Below are positions 16,718-24,795 of a DNA stretch of 64,000 bases, piece by piece. Source of the stretch: Actinopolymorpha pittospori (GTDB lineage: Bacteria; Actinomycetota; Actinomycetes; Propionibacteriales; Actinopolymorphaceae); contig NZ_JADBEM010000001.1 of NCBI RefSeq assembly GCF_014873875.1, positions 9,176,001 through 9,240,000 on the forward strand. Reading direction: 5' to 3'. Each line of letters starts with the position of its first letter. Positions within the stretch are counted from its first letter, which is position 1. Under the pieces are notes generated by a model. The model did no database searches, was not told where the DNA came from, and saw only the letters and a list, made by a program, of their open reading frames with translations. A program made the translations under genes and the position numbers.

Positions 16718-17266
16718 TCAGGACGGATCGATCTCGACGCAGGGCCCCCCGGCGCCCCAGTCGGGCAGCAGCGCCAGGGCCTCGTCGCCCAGCGGGTTGA
16801 CGCCCGGGCCCGCGGCGAGGGAGTGCGCCACGAGCGCGTGCAGGCACTTCACCCGCTCAGGCATGCCGCCGGCGGAGACACCGGCGATCTCGGGCACGTG
16901 CCCGAGCTTCTCGCGCTGGGCGAGGTAGTGCTCGTGCGCCCGCTGGTAGGCGGTCGCGAGGTCGGGGTCGGTCTGCAGCCGCCCCGTCCACTCCCGCATC
17001 AGGCCGCTCGCCTCCAGCCGGCCGATCTCGGCGGCGAGGCGCGGACAGGTGAGGTAGAACGTCGTCGGGAACGGCGTACCGTCGGGCAGCCGGGGTTCGG
17101 TCTCCACCACGTCGGGCAGGCCACAGCCGCAGCGGTGGGCGACCTGGCGTACGCCACGCGCCGGGCGGCCGAGCTGGGCGCTGACCGCGGCGAGATCGGC
17201 CGGCTCGGGCCCGGTCGTCGATCCGGTCGTCGGTCCTGTCATCGGTCCTGCCGTCTGTTCTGTCAT
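16718..17266 (-). CDS. DUF501 domain protein
   Basis: A 182-residue protein of the DUF501 family, which in actinobacteria almost always lies between the divIC-like gene and ppx, as here. Conserved blocks are RCGCGLPDVVETEPRLPDG, FPTTFYLTCPRL and HVPEIAGVSAGGMPERVKCLH with conserved Cys/His. Function unknown. The first 25 residues are Gly/Thr/Pro repeats. The ATG at 17266 overlaps the divIC stop by 4 nt (ATGA); the longer open frame upstream lies inside that gene. Confidence 0.9.
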   Translation of the reverse strand: MTEQTAGPMTGPTTGSTTGPEPADLAAVSAQLGRPARGVRQVAHRCGCGLPDVVETEPRLPDGTPFPTTFYLTCPRLAAEIGRLEASGLMREWTGRLQTDPDLATAYQRAHEHYLAQREKLGHVPEIAGVSAGGMPERVKCLHALVAHSLAAGPGVNPLGDEALALLPDWGAGGPCVEIDPS

Positions 17267-17967
17267 CGGTTCTGCCCCGGGGAGGGCGTGGACTCCGGGT
17301 CGATGGTGGCCGCGGGCTTGGGACGCTTCGGCGTGGACGTGGGCTTCGGCGGCTTGTTGGCCTCCTCGACACTGCCCCACAGGCTGCTCCACCAGGCCCG
17401 TTGTGCGGGGCCCTGCTCGGTCGCACCGGTCGAACCGCCCGCGACCGGCGGCGTGGCGGACTTGCCGGTGCCGCCGACCACGACGTAGCCGGTCTCGCCG
17501 GGCATCACCCACCCGAAGCGTTCGCGGGCCTGGGCCTCGACGTAGGCGGGGTCCTTCCAGCGGCCGAGTTCCTTCTCCAGCTCGGCAACGCGCTCACTGC
17601 GCTGCGAGGCCTCCGCCCGCAGGTCGGCGATCCGGCCGCGCTGTTCGGCCCACGCGCGCAGGCTGGAGGCGTAGGAGATCACCAGCGCGGCGATCACCAA
17701 CGCGAGGATGGCGGCGCGGCCGGTGATGCCGTTACGGCGACGCCGGTTGGCCTCCGGCGTTCGAGCGGCGCTACCGGGACGGCCGGACGAGGAGTTCGCC
17801 GCCTGTGCAGGGCGGCGCGCACCGGAGGTGGGCGAGGCGGTCGTACGGCGGGTGGCGGGGCCGGCACCGGCCCGGGACCCGCGCCCAGGGGTGGCCGGTT
17901 TGGCGCGGCCACGACCCCGACCGGGACCCGCCGGCCGGGCGTTACGGCCACCTCGCGCGTCGTTCAC
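17263..17967 (-). CDS. divIC: Septum formation initiator (FtsB/DivIC family)
   Basis: A 234-residue bitopic cell-division protein. About 75 basic, Gly/Arg/Pro-rich cytoplasmic residues precede one transmembrane helix (AAILALVIAALVISYA). A coiled coil follows (RIADLRAEASQRSERVAELEKELG), then the family block WKDPAYVEAQARERFGWVMPGETGYVV. The C-terminus is a Pro/Lys tail. FtsB/DivIC works with FtsL and FtsQ at the septum. The GTG at 17967 has GGGGAGG 7 nt upstream. The ATG at 18021 proposed by the longer frame falls in the loop of a 15-bp hairpin and is unlikely. Confidence 0.9.
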   Translation of the reverse strand: MNDARGGRNARPAGPGRGRGRAKPATPGRGSRAGAGPATRRTTASPTSGARRPAQAANSSSGRPGSAARTPEANRRRRNGITGRAAILALVIAALVISYASSLRAWAEQRGRIADLRAEASQRSERVAELEKELGRWKDPAYVEAQARERFGWVMPGETGYVVVGGTGKSATPPVAGGSTGATEQGPAQRAWWSSLWGSVEEANKPPKPTSTPKRPKPAATIDPESTPSPGQNR

Positions 17968-17997
17968 CAGACCTCCCCCGGCCCTGTCCCGGTCGTT

Positions 17998-18036
17998 GGG
18001 TCCGGGACCCCGGTGTGACATCGGGGTCCCGGACCC
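17998..18036 (-). terminator. Hairpin between eno and divIC
   Basis: A perfect 15-bp inverted repeat (gggtccgggaccccg and complement) with a 9-nt loop sits 33 nt after the enolase stop. It probably ends or attenuates the eno transcript before divIC. Confidence 0.75.
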
Positions 18037-18068
18037 GCGTTCGGCATCCGGGCGTCAGGCCCGGCCGC

Positions 18069-19364
18069 TCAGCCCAGCTCGGGCTGGAAACGCGGGAACG
18101 CGCCGCGTCCGGCGTACCGGGCCGCGTCGTCGAGCTCTTCCTCGATGCGGAGCAGCTGGTTGTACTTCGCCACCCGCTCGCTCCGTGCGGGCGCACCCGT
18201 CTTGATCTGGCCGGCGTTCGTGGCGACGACGAGGTCGGCGATCGTGGTGTCCTCGGTCTCACCGGAACGGTGGCTGATCATCGTACGGAACCCGGCCCGG
18301 TGTGCGAGCTCGACCGCGTCGAGCGTCTCGGTCAGGGTGCCGATCTGGTTGAGCTTGATGAGCACCGCGTTGGCCGAGGCCTCGGCAATGCCGCGGGCGA
18401 TCCGCTCCGGGTTGGTGACGAACAGGTCGTCGCCGACCAGCTGGACCTTCGCACCGACGGTCGAGGTGAGTCCGGCCCAGCCGCTCCAGTCGTCCTCGGC
18501 CAGCGGGTCCTCCAGCGAGACCAGCGGGTAGGACGCGATCAGCTCACCGTAGTAGGCGGCCATCTCCTCCGAGGACTTCTCCCCGCCCTCGAACCGGTAA
18601 CGGTCGGAGGCGGCGTCGTAGAACTCGGTCGCGGCCGCGTCGAGCGCCACCGCCACGTCGGCGCCGAAGCGCAGGCCCGCCTTCTCGACGGCGGTCGCGA
18701 TCAGGTCGAGGGCCGCGCGGTTGGACGGGAGGTTCGGCGCGAAGCCGCCCTCGTCACCGAGCCCTGTCGACAGGCCCTGCGACTTCAGCACCGACTTGAG
18801 CGCCTGGTAGGTCTCCGCTCCCCAGCGGAGCGCCTCGGAGAAGGTCGCCGCGCCGATCGGAGCGATCATGAACTCCTGGAAGTCGACGTCGTTGTCGGCG
18901 TGCGCACCTCCGTTGACGATGTTGAGCATCGGCACCGGCAGCAGGTGGGAGTTCGGCCCGCCGATGTAGCGGAAGAGCGGCAGGTCGGCGGAGTCGGCGG
19001 CGGCCCTGGCGACCGCGAGCGAGACGCCGAGCAGGGCGTTGGCGCCGAGCTTGCCCTTGTTGGGGGTGCCGTCCAGGTCGATCAACCGGGCGTCGATCAG
19101 TCGCTGCTCGCTCGCCTCGTAGCCGACGAGCTCGGGTGCGATCACGTCCAGAACGCCGCTCACGGCGGTGAGGACACCCTTGCCGCCGTAACGCTTGTCG
19201 TCACCGTCGCGCAGCTCGACCGCCTCGAAGGCGCCGGTCGAGGCGCCGGAGGGCACGTCGGCGCGAGCGATGGTGCCGTCGTCGAGTCCAACCTCGACCT
19301 CGACGGTGGGATTACCGCGCGAATCCAGAATTTCGCGTGCGGTGACGGCCTCGATCGTTGCCAC
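18069..19364 (-). CDS. eno: Enolase
   Basis: A 431-residue glycolytic enolase (2-phosphoglycerate to phosphoenolpyruvate). Complete family landmarks are EILDSRGNPTVEVEV at the N-terminus, SGASTGAFEAVELRDGD, the Mg-binding acids around VSLEDPLAEDDW and GDDLFVTNPERI, LIKLNQIGTLTETL (catalytic Lys) and SHRSGETEDTTIADL. The GTG at 19364 (VATIEAV) follows GGAGG by 5 nt. A TTG 12 nt earlier is less likely, as it would fall within the ribosome-binding site. Confidence 0.97.
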   Translation of the reverse strand: MATIEAVTAREILDSRGNPTVEVEVGLDDGTIARADVPSGASTGAFEAVELRDGDDKRYGGKGVLTAVSGVLDVIAPELVGYEASEQRLIDARLIDLDGTPNKGKLGANALLGVSLAVARAAADSADLPLFRYIGGPNSHLLPVPMLNIVNGGAHADNDVDFQEFMIAPIGAATFSEALRWGAETYQALKSVLKSQGLSTGLGDEGGFAPNLPSNRAALDLIATAVEKAGLRFGADVAVALDAAATEFYDAASDRYRFEGGEKSSEEMAAYYGELIASYPLVSLEDPLAEDDWSGWAGLTSTVGAKVQLVGDDLFVTNPERIARGIAEASANAVLIKLNQIGTLTETLDAVELAHRAGFRTMISHRSGETEDTTIADLVVATNAGQIKTGAPARSERVAKYNQLLRIEEELDDAARYAGRGAFPRFQPELG

Positions 19365-19456
19365 GAGCTCCTCCAAGACAACCTGAACAATCCTGAATCA
19401 ATGTCGTGCCGAGCCTAGCCGCGCAATGCGAACGGTCGGAGAACCGACCCGCGAAC

Positions 19457-20467
19457 CTACCGCTCCGCGGCCTGAACGGCCGCGATGTAGCGGCGACACG
19501 CGTCACGCAGCGCCTGCTCCGGGTCGACGTCCGCGGCCCGGGCGACGTCGACGAGGGCGAGCAGGGCGTCGCCCACCTGCTCGGCGTCCGGCCGCTCCGG
19601 CAGGGCGCGCGCCGAAGCGATCTCGACGTGGACGCCGGCCCGGGTCGTCCGACTCAGCAGCTTGTCGGCGAGGGTCAGGCCGGGCAGGGCGAGCGGAACC
19701 CCCTCGACGGCCGACGTACGCCGTTTCTCCTCCGCCTTCAGCGCGTCCCAGACGTTCTCGACCTCCGCCGAGGTGGCCTCGGGGGAGACGTCCGGGCCGA
19801 ACACGTGCGGATTACGGCGGATGAGCTTCTCGACAAGATCACCGGTCACGTCGTCGATCGTGAACGGCGTGTCGGGGTTCTCCTCCGCCAGGCGGGCGTG
19901 GAAGACCACCTGGAACAGCAGGTCGCCGAGCTCCTCACGCAGGTGTTCCTGTTCGCCGGTCTCGATCGCCTCGACCGTCTCGTAGGACTCCTCGACGAGG
20001 TAGCGCACGAGGGAGCGGTGGGTCTGGTCCCGCACCCAGGGGCACCGCGCCCGGAGCTGGTCCATCACGGAGACGAGGTCGAGCAGCCGGGCCCCGGGCA
20101 GGTCGTAGGACGCGGGCACCACCTCGAGCTCGGGCAGTCCGGACATCCCGGCCTCGGCCCGGCGAGCGAGCACCTGGCCGAGCGCCCGGCCGAGGGCGGG
20201 GTCGCCGTCGTCGGCCGCGAGCCAGACGACGCTCTCGCCGGCGTCGGCGGCGTCCAGGAGCAGCAGGGCCAGCTCACCGGAGGTGGGCGTCGTCTGGACC
20301 GTCTCCACCGCGACACCGGCAGCCTCGATCGACGGGCGCTGCGGATGGTCGACGTCGCCGGTGAGCACGCGGTCGGCGCCGCGCAGCAGCTCCCACGCCG
20401 GCCAGGCCAGCAGCCCGGGGGCGACCCGGGGGCTGGTCAGGAGCAGGGTGACGTGGCCTGCGGTCAC
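19457..20467 (-). CDS. mazG: Nucleoside triphosphate pyrophosphohydrolase MazG
   Basis: A 336-residue protein. The C-terminal part is a MazG domain: CPWVRDQTHRSLVRYLVEESYETVEAI with the EExxE-type Mg site, then REELGDLLFQVVFHARLAEE, which gives the EExxD pair. The first 120 residues form an actinobacterial N-terminal extension of Rossmann-like composition. It hydrolyses damaged or excess NTPs to NMP and pyrophosphate. It lies between the eno gene and the SurA-like lipoprotein gene, the usual actinobacterial order. Confidence 0.92.
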   Translation of the reverse strand: MTAGHVTLLLTSPRVAPGLLAWPAWELLRGADRVLTGDVDHPQRPSIEAAGVAVETVQTTPTSGELALLLLDAADAGESVVWLAADDGDPALGRALGQVLARRAEAGMSGLPELEVVPASYDLPGARLLDLVSVMDQLRARCPWVRDQTHRSLVRYLVEESYETVEAIETGEQEHLREELGDLLFQVVFHARLAEENPDTPFTIDDVTGDLVEKLIRRNPHVFGPDVSPEATSAEVENVWDALKAEEKRRTSAVEGVPLALPGLTLADKLLSRTTRAGVHVEIASARALPERPDAEQVGDALLALVDVARAADVDPEQALRDACRRYIAAVQAAER

Positions 20468-20493
20468 AGCGGTCAGGAGCGGTGCTCAGACTC

Positions 20494-21111
20494 TCAGGGA
20501 GCCTGCGGGGCGGGTACGGCGGCCGGCGCCGAGGAGGGCGTGGACTTGACCAGCTGGCCGTCGGGCCGCAGCGTCGTACCGGACCACGTGCCGTAGCGCG
20601 GGTTGACCTGGACGCCGATCTCCTTGGCGGCCGCGGTCATCCGCTGACCGACCAACTGGTCGGCCTTCGCCTGGTCCTGCTGGCTGGCTGGCGCCCGGCC
20701 GAGGAGCTTCGTGCTCAGAGTGCGGCGGATCACCACGTACCGGGCGAAGCCGTCCACCATGTCGGGAGGAAGCACGACCTGCTGGGCCGTCATCTCGGCC
20801 CGCACCTTGTCGACGTCGGCCTGGGTGGCTGTGACGCCCTCGCGCCGCCCGGCCACGACGATCACCTGGTCGTCGATCAACTGCTGCAGCAGCTCGCCCT
20901 GCAACTGGGTCGACTCGGCGTCGCCCAGGTCGGTCCGGCCAGCTTTCGCGAGGATGTCCTTCGACTGCTTCTGCAGGTAACTGACCGAGATGGTCTCGTC
21001 GCCGACCTTCGCGGCCGAACCTGGGTTGGACACCGAACCGCATCCGGTCAGCCCCAGTCCGGCGACCAGTGCGACAGCGGCGATTCCGGCGGCGTGCCTT
21101 CGACCGACCAC
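20494..21111 (-). CDS. SurA N-terminal domain lipoprotein
   Basis: A 205-residue secreted lipoprotein. The signal peptide VVGRRHAAGIAAVALVAGLG ends in lipobox LTGC. The mature part (KVGDETISVSYLQKQ, LLQQLIDDQVIVVAGRREG, ATQADVDKV) matches the SurA/PrsA N-terminal chaperone fold without a parvulin domain. In mycobacteria the same position holds lpqU. It probably helps fold exported proteins; this is inferred. The GTG start is preceded by GAGGAAGAGG. mazG follows after 26 nt and is likely co-transcribed. Confidence 0.88.
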   Translation of the reverse strand: MVGRRHAAGIAAVALVAGLGLTGCGSVSNPGSAAKVGDETISVSYLQKQSKDILAKAGRTDLGDAESTQLQGELLQQLIDDQVIVVAGRREGVTATQADVDKVRAEMTAQQVVLPPDMVDGFARYVVIRRTLSTKLLGRAPASQQDQAKADQLVGQRMTAAAKEIGVQVNPRYGTWSGTTLRPDGQLVKSTPSSAPAAVPAPQAP

Positions 21112-21353
21112 GGGACCTCTTCCTCTGGGTTCCTCTGGTTCCTAGGCTTTTCTGGCTCCTGCGGGCACCAGCCTCGTCGGACCTGATCGTACGCAGCGCC
21201 GCTCGGCCGAAGGCCTGAGGGGTCGGGGCCGGTGGAGGCCAGGTGACCGCGCGCGACGATCACCCGATCCGCCGATCTTCGCGGGTGCGCGACGCCGCGT
21301 TCTCACCCGTTCGGCCGAGGGCGCGGACCTGTGCCCGGCTCTACGCTCGACCC

Positions 21354-22676
21354 ATGTCAGCGCTCCGGCTCCGTCTCGGCGTGTCCGCCGGTGTGCTGCT
21401 CGCCGCCGCGGGGGTCGTCGCGGGCGCCCTCTCCGACCCGTACTTCTGCGTCCCGGCGGGCGTCGCCACGGGCGCGCTCGTCGCGCTGCTGTTCGCCGGC
21501 CGGTCGCGGCGGACGTGGGTGGCCCGGGTCACGACCGTCGCGGCCGTCGTCTCACTCGTCGCGACCGCCCTCGCACCGGGCGCCGACGCGGCGCAGGCCG
21601 TCCAGTTCTTCGGCCTGCTCGAGCTTGCCAGCCTGATCTGGCTGATCATCCTGGTCGTACGCCTCGCCCCCACCCGCGCGGCCACCCTGGTCGGTGCGCT
21701 CACCAGCCTGGCCCAGGCGACGCTGATCCTGCGCGCCACCCGCGACCTCCCACCGATCGACCAGATCGGCGCCGTCGGCTTCTGGGCGATCGGCGCCGCC
21801 TGCGCCGTGGCCGGCGGAAGCTATCTGCGCTCACTGGACAACACCCGGGTGCGCGCCGTGCGCGACGCCCGGCGGGCCCAACGCCTCTCACTCGCCCGGG
21901 ACCTGCACGACTTCGTGGCCCACGACGTCAGTGGCATCGTCGTCCAGGCCCAGGCGGCCCGCCACGTGGCCGCCCAGGACCCGCAAGCCGTCCTTGACGC
22001 TCTTCGGCGGATCGAGGACGCCGGGTTGCAGGCTCTCGCCTCCATGGACCGGACCGTCCACATGCTCCACGATCTCGAGGGCGACCAGCCGGTCGCGGCG
22101 GAGGTCAACGGCACCGACGGCCCCGGCAGCGACGGGGCCAGCGGAGCCGGAGCCATGCCGGCCGGCGCCGGCACGGACGCCGCGGAGCGCACCCCTGCCC
22201 GCGGCATCGGCGATCTTCCCGAACTCCTCGAGCGGTTCGGTGCCGGCGGCGGTGGGGCGGTCCGCCTGGACCTGCCGGACGGGCTCGCGGCCGCGGTCCC
22301 CCGCGAACTGCATCCAACCGTCTACCGCGTGGTCGTCGAGGCACTCACCAACGTCCGCCGGCACGCGCCGGGCCACTCGAGCGTGCTCGTGTCCCTGCGC
22401 CGGGAGAGACAGGACGGCAAGCACGTGTTGACGGTGGCGGTGGCCAACGACGTGGGCGACCCGGACGGCGCGGGCCGGCACGACGACAGCGCCGGCGAAC
22501 CGGCGCTCGGCAGGCCGGACGGCGCCGCGCGCCACAGCGGACTCGGCCTGGTCGGGCTCGCCGAACGGGTCGGGGCGCTGGGCGGCCGGCTCACCGCCGG
22601 ACCGGACGGCCGGGCCGGTTGGCGTACGGCCGTCGACCTTCCCCTGCCCGAGGAGCCGGAAGGCCTGACACGATGA
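21354..22676 (+). CDS. Sensor histidine kinase, HisKA_3 type
   Basis: A 440-residue membrane kinase. About four or five hydrophobic helices fill residues 5-165 with only short loops, so the signal is sensed in or near the membrane. The phosphoacceptor is the His in RDLHDFVAHDVSGIVVQAQA. The ATPase domain has ALTNVRRHA (N box) and GLGLVGLAERV (G box). A Gly/Ala linker and a GDPDGAGRHDD insertion are poorly conserved. It resembles DesK/LiaS-like kinases. The ATG overlaps nothing upstream, and its stop overlaps the regulator start by ATGA. Confidence 0.92.
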   Translation: MSALRLRLGVSAGVLLAAAGVVAGALSDPYFCVPAGVATGALVALLFAGRSRRTWVARVTTVAAVVSLVATALAPGADAAQAVQFFGLLELASLIWLIILVVRLAPTRAATLVGALTSLAQATLILRATRDLPPIDQIGAVGFWAIGAACAVAGGSYLRSLDNTRVRAVRDARRAQRLSLARDLHDFVAHDVSGIVVQAQAARHVAAQDPQAVLDALRRIEDAGLQALASMDRTVHMLHDLEGDQPVAAEVNGTDGPGSDGASGAGAMPAGAGTDAAERTPARGIGDLPELLERFGAGGGGAVRLDLPDGLAAAVPRELHPTVYRVVVEALTNVRRHAPGHSSVLVSLRRERQDGKHVLTVAVANDVGDPDGAGRHDDSAGEPALGRPDGAARHSGLGLVGLAERVGALGGRLTAGPDGRAGWRTAVDLPLPEEPEGLTR

Positions 22677-23335
22677 CCGACGTGGCCACGCGCATCCTCA
22701 TCGCCGACGACCAGGAGAACATCCGCAGCGGCTTCCGGCTGATCCTCGACTCCCAACCCGACATGCGGGTCGTGGGCGAGGCGGCGGACGGGATGTCCGC
22801 GCTGGAGCAGGCGCGGCACCTGCGACCCGACGTCGTGCTCGCCGACATCAGGATGCCCCGTCTGGACGGGCTGGAGGTCACCCGCCAGCTCGCCGGGCCG
22901 GAGGTCACCGACCCGATGAAGGTCGTGGTGGTGACGACGTTCGACCTCGACGAGTACGTCCACACCGCGCTTCGGCACGGCGCGTGCGGCTTCCTGCTCA
23001 AGCGTTCCGGCCCGACGTTGCTGATCGAGGCGATCCGGGCCGCGATGGCCGGTGACACGCTGATCAGCCCGTCGGTGACGGTTCGGCTGCTGCGGCACGT
23101 GACCGAGCGGCGGGCCCGGCCCGGCCGGCAGCCGACCGAGCCGCTCACCGAGCGGGAGACCGAGGTGGCCCGCCTCGTCGCGCAGGGGAAGACGAACGCC
23201 GAGATCGGTGCGGACCTGTTCATCTCCGCCGGTACGACGAAGACCCACATCGCCAACATCCAGCGCAAGCTCGGGGTCCGCAACCGGGTCGGGATCGCCG
23301 CCTGGGCCTGGGAGTCGGGCGAGGCCCGGCCCTGA
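22673..23335 (+). CDS. Response regulator, NarL/LuxR type
   Basis: A 220-residue cognate regulator of the kinase upstream. The receiver domain has the acidic pair in ILIADDQENIRSGF, phosphoacceptor Asp in VVLADIRMPRLDG and Lys in GFLLKRSG. The HTH domain is LTERETEVARLVAQGKTNAEI followed by AGTTKTHIANIQRKLGVRNR. The 4-bp ATGA overlap with the kinase gene implies coupled translation. Targets are not visible; no adjacent ABC transporter was found. Confidence 0.94.
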   Translation: MTDVATRILIADDQENIRSGFRLILDSQPDMRVVGEAADGMSALEQARHLRPDVVLADIRMPRLDGLEVTRQLAGPEVTDPMKVVVVTTFDLDEYVHTALRHGACGFLLKRSGPTLLIEAIRAAMAGDTLISPSVTVRLLRHVTERRARPGRQPTEPLTERETEVARLVAQGKTNAEIGADLFISAGTTKTHIANIQRKLGVRNRVGIAAWAWESGEARP

Positions 23336-23357
23336 TCCACCCGGAGGCGGATGGTCC

Positions 23358-23777
23358 TCAGGTCGCGTCGGGCCGCCGGCTCGGGTGCCGGGGCGTAGGT
23401 GGGTCGGGCGCGAGCGAGCCGTCGGGGGCGATGTGCTCGAAGATCTGGTCCACCAGAGTGAGCACGTGTGGGTCCTCGACGGCGTAGATCTGGCGCCGGC
23501 CCTCACGATGGGCGGTCACGAGCCCGGCCAGCCGGAGCTTGGCGAGGTGCTGGCTCACCGCGGCGACGGTCGCCCCGGTGCGTTCGGCCAGCGTTCCCAC
23601 GTCGTACTCGTGCCGCGCCAGCATCCACACGAGGTGCAGGCGGGTCGGCGAGGACAGCAGGTCGAAGGTGTCGGCGGCGGCCTTCAGCTGCGGGCGGGAC
23701 GGATCGTGCGGCGGTGTGCCGGCGTCGGCGTCCCTCGGCGAAGCGAGTCCGTTGGGGGGTTGCGATGGATTGGCCAT
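23358..23777 (-). CDS. ArsR/SmtB-family transcriptional regulator
   Basis: A 139-residue winged-helix regulator: LLSSPTRLHLVWMLARHEYDVGTLAERTG, then the recognition helix AVSQHLAKLRLAGLV, the wing EGRRQIYAVEDPHV and a C-terminal helix LTLVDQIFEHIAPDG. The ELCVCDL arsenic site is absent (EYDVGTL). His and Asp residues in the last helix suggest metal sensing like the Ni/Co sensor KmtR or a Zn sensor. It is divergent from the GDT1 exporter gene, with an ArsR-like palindrome between them. Confidence 0.88.
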   Translation of the reverse strand: MANPSQPPNGLASPRDADAGTPPHDPSRPQLKAAADTFDLLSSPTRLHLVWMLARHEYDVGTLAERTGATVAAVSQHLAKLRLAGLVTAHREGRRQIYAVEDPHVLTLVDQIFEHIAPDGSLAPDPPTPRHPSRRPDAT

Positions 23778-23849
23778 GGCGTACCCGATTCTTCCTCATC
23801 CGCACGCCGCACGGTACGGGTCCGTGTGATCTCGGCCACAACGATCTAA

Positions 23850-23863
23850 CACTTGCGCAAGTG
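23850..23863. promoter_or_regulatory. Palindromic operator, ArsR type
   Basis: The perfect 14-bp palindrome CACTTGCGCAAGTG lies directly before the -35 box of the exporter promoter. Its form is typical of ArsR/SmtB operators. The neighbouring ArsR regulator is the obvious candidate to bind it. Confidence 0.7.
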
Positions 23864-23864
23864 G

Positions 23865-23894
23865 TTGACAATCGTGAGGCCACTCCTCCAGGCT
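23865..23894 (+). promoter_or_regulatory. Promoter of the riboswitch-exporter transcript
   Basis: TTGACA at 23865-23870 and CAGGCT at 23889-23894, 18 nt apart, predict transcription start near 23900, just where the riboswitch begins. The -10 match is only moderate. Confidence 0.5.
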
Positions 23895-23897
23895 AGA

Positions 23898-24022
23898 CAG
23901 CGCGAAGGGGAGTAGCCCCCAATGCCGAGGTCGACAGACTGGCGCCTTTCCGCGGCGCCCGGCCCGGCAGCCTTCAAAGCAGCTCATGCGGCTCACGAGG
24001 CGGGCGAGACCTTCGGCCACGG
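23898..24022 (+). ncRNA. yybP-ykoY family (Mn2+) riboswitch
   Basis: The leader holds the hallmark yybP-ykoY segments. Near the 5' end is GAAGGGGAGTAGCC (23904-23917) and near the 3' end GGGCGAGACCTTCGG (24002-24016). Stem P1 is exact: CGAAGG at 23903-23908 pairs with CCTTCG at 24010-24015. Intervening sequence can form further helices (for example gccgaggtcgac...ggcgcc). Members sense Mn2+ and turn on exporters, including UPF0016/GDT1 genes. The GGGGAGT at 23907-23913 is complementary to ACTCCCC at 24080-24086 beside the start codon, a possible switching pair. Confidence 0.8.
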
Positions 24023-24089
24023 TGTACGCACGCCGGGTCGAGGTTTCGCGACTCTCGCCCCGGCCTGGGACGAGGAGCCACTCCCCTCC

Positions 24090-24677
24090 ATGGATGCCCT
24101 GACAGCAAGCTTCCTGCTGAGCTTCGGCGTGATCTTCGTCGCCGAGCTCGGCGACAAGTCCCAACTGATGGCGATGACCTTCGCCACCCGCTTCCGTGCC
24201 ATGCCCGTCCTGATCGGAATCACGGTCGCAACCGCCGTCGTCCACGCGGTCTCCGTGGGTGTCGGCTTCGGTCTCGGTTCCGCCCTTCCCACCGGCTGGA
24301 TCTCCCTCGTCGCCGGCATCGCCTTCCTCGGCTTCGGCGCGTGGACGCTGCGCGGCGACACGTTGACCGACGACGAACGGAGGAAGGCCCAACGTGCCAC
24401 CCGCTCCGCGGTCATCGCGGTGAGCGTGGCGTTCTTCCTCGCCGAACTCGGCGACAAGACGATGCTCGCCACCATCACCCTCGCCACCCAGCACGGATGG
24501 TTCGGCACCTGGGCCGGATCGACCGTCGGCATGGTGGTCGCCGACGCGATCGCCATCGTGGTCGGTCAGCAACTCGGCCGGCGGCTGCCGGAGAAGACCA
24601 TCCGGTACGGCGCCGCGGCGCTCTTCGCCATCTTCGGCATCTGGCTGATCGCCGAGGCGGTGATGAAGCTCACCTGA
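24090..24677 (+). CDS. TMEM165/GDT1 (UPF0016) family cation exporter, likely Mn2+
   Basis: A 195-residue, six-helix membrane protein with the two duplicated signature motifs AELGDKSQ (about residue 19) and AELGDKTM (about residue 118), which line the cation path. Bacterial relatives (MneA) export Mn2+. The ATG at 24090 is preceded by GAGGAG (24072-24077). The longer open frame to 23922 would run through the riboswitch and is rejected. Control appears double: an ArsR operator at the promoter and a Mn2+ riboswitch in the leader. It ends at a strong terminator. Confidence 0.92.
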   Translation: MDALTASFLLSFGVIFVAELGDKSQLMAMTFATRFRAMPVLIGITVATAVVHAVSVGVGFGLGSALPTGWISLVAGIAFLGFGAWTLRGDTLTDDERRKAQRATRSAVIAVSVAFFLAELGDKTMLATITLATQHGWFGTWAGSTVGMVVADAIAIVVGQQLGRRLPEKTIRYGAAALFAIFGIWLIAEAVMKLT

Positions 24678-24693
24678 CATCCGCACTCGGAAA

Positions 24694-24738
24694 CGGCGAA
24701 GGGCCTCTCCGCTCGGTGAGCGGGGAGGCCCTTCGCCG
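24694..24738. terminator. Bidirectional terminator
   Basis: A 20-bp stem with a single non-Watson-Crick pair (cggcgaagggcctctccgct / agcggggaggcccttcgccg), loop cggtg, lies between the convergent exporter and aldo/keto reductase genes. Confidence 0.85.
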
Positions 24739-24795
24739 TCATACGTTCGACGGCACGTCGCCTGACGTGTGGCCGGTCAGGACCCGAGTGTTCGG

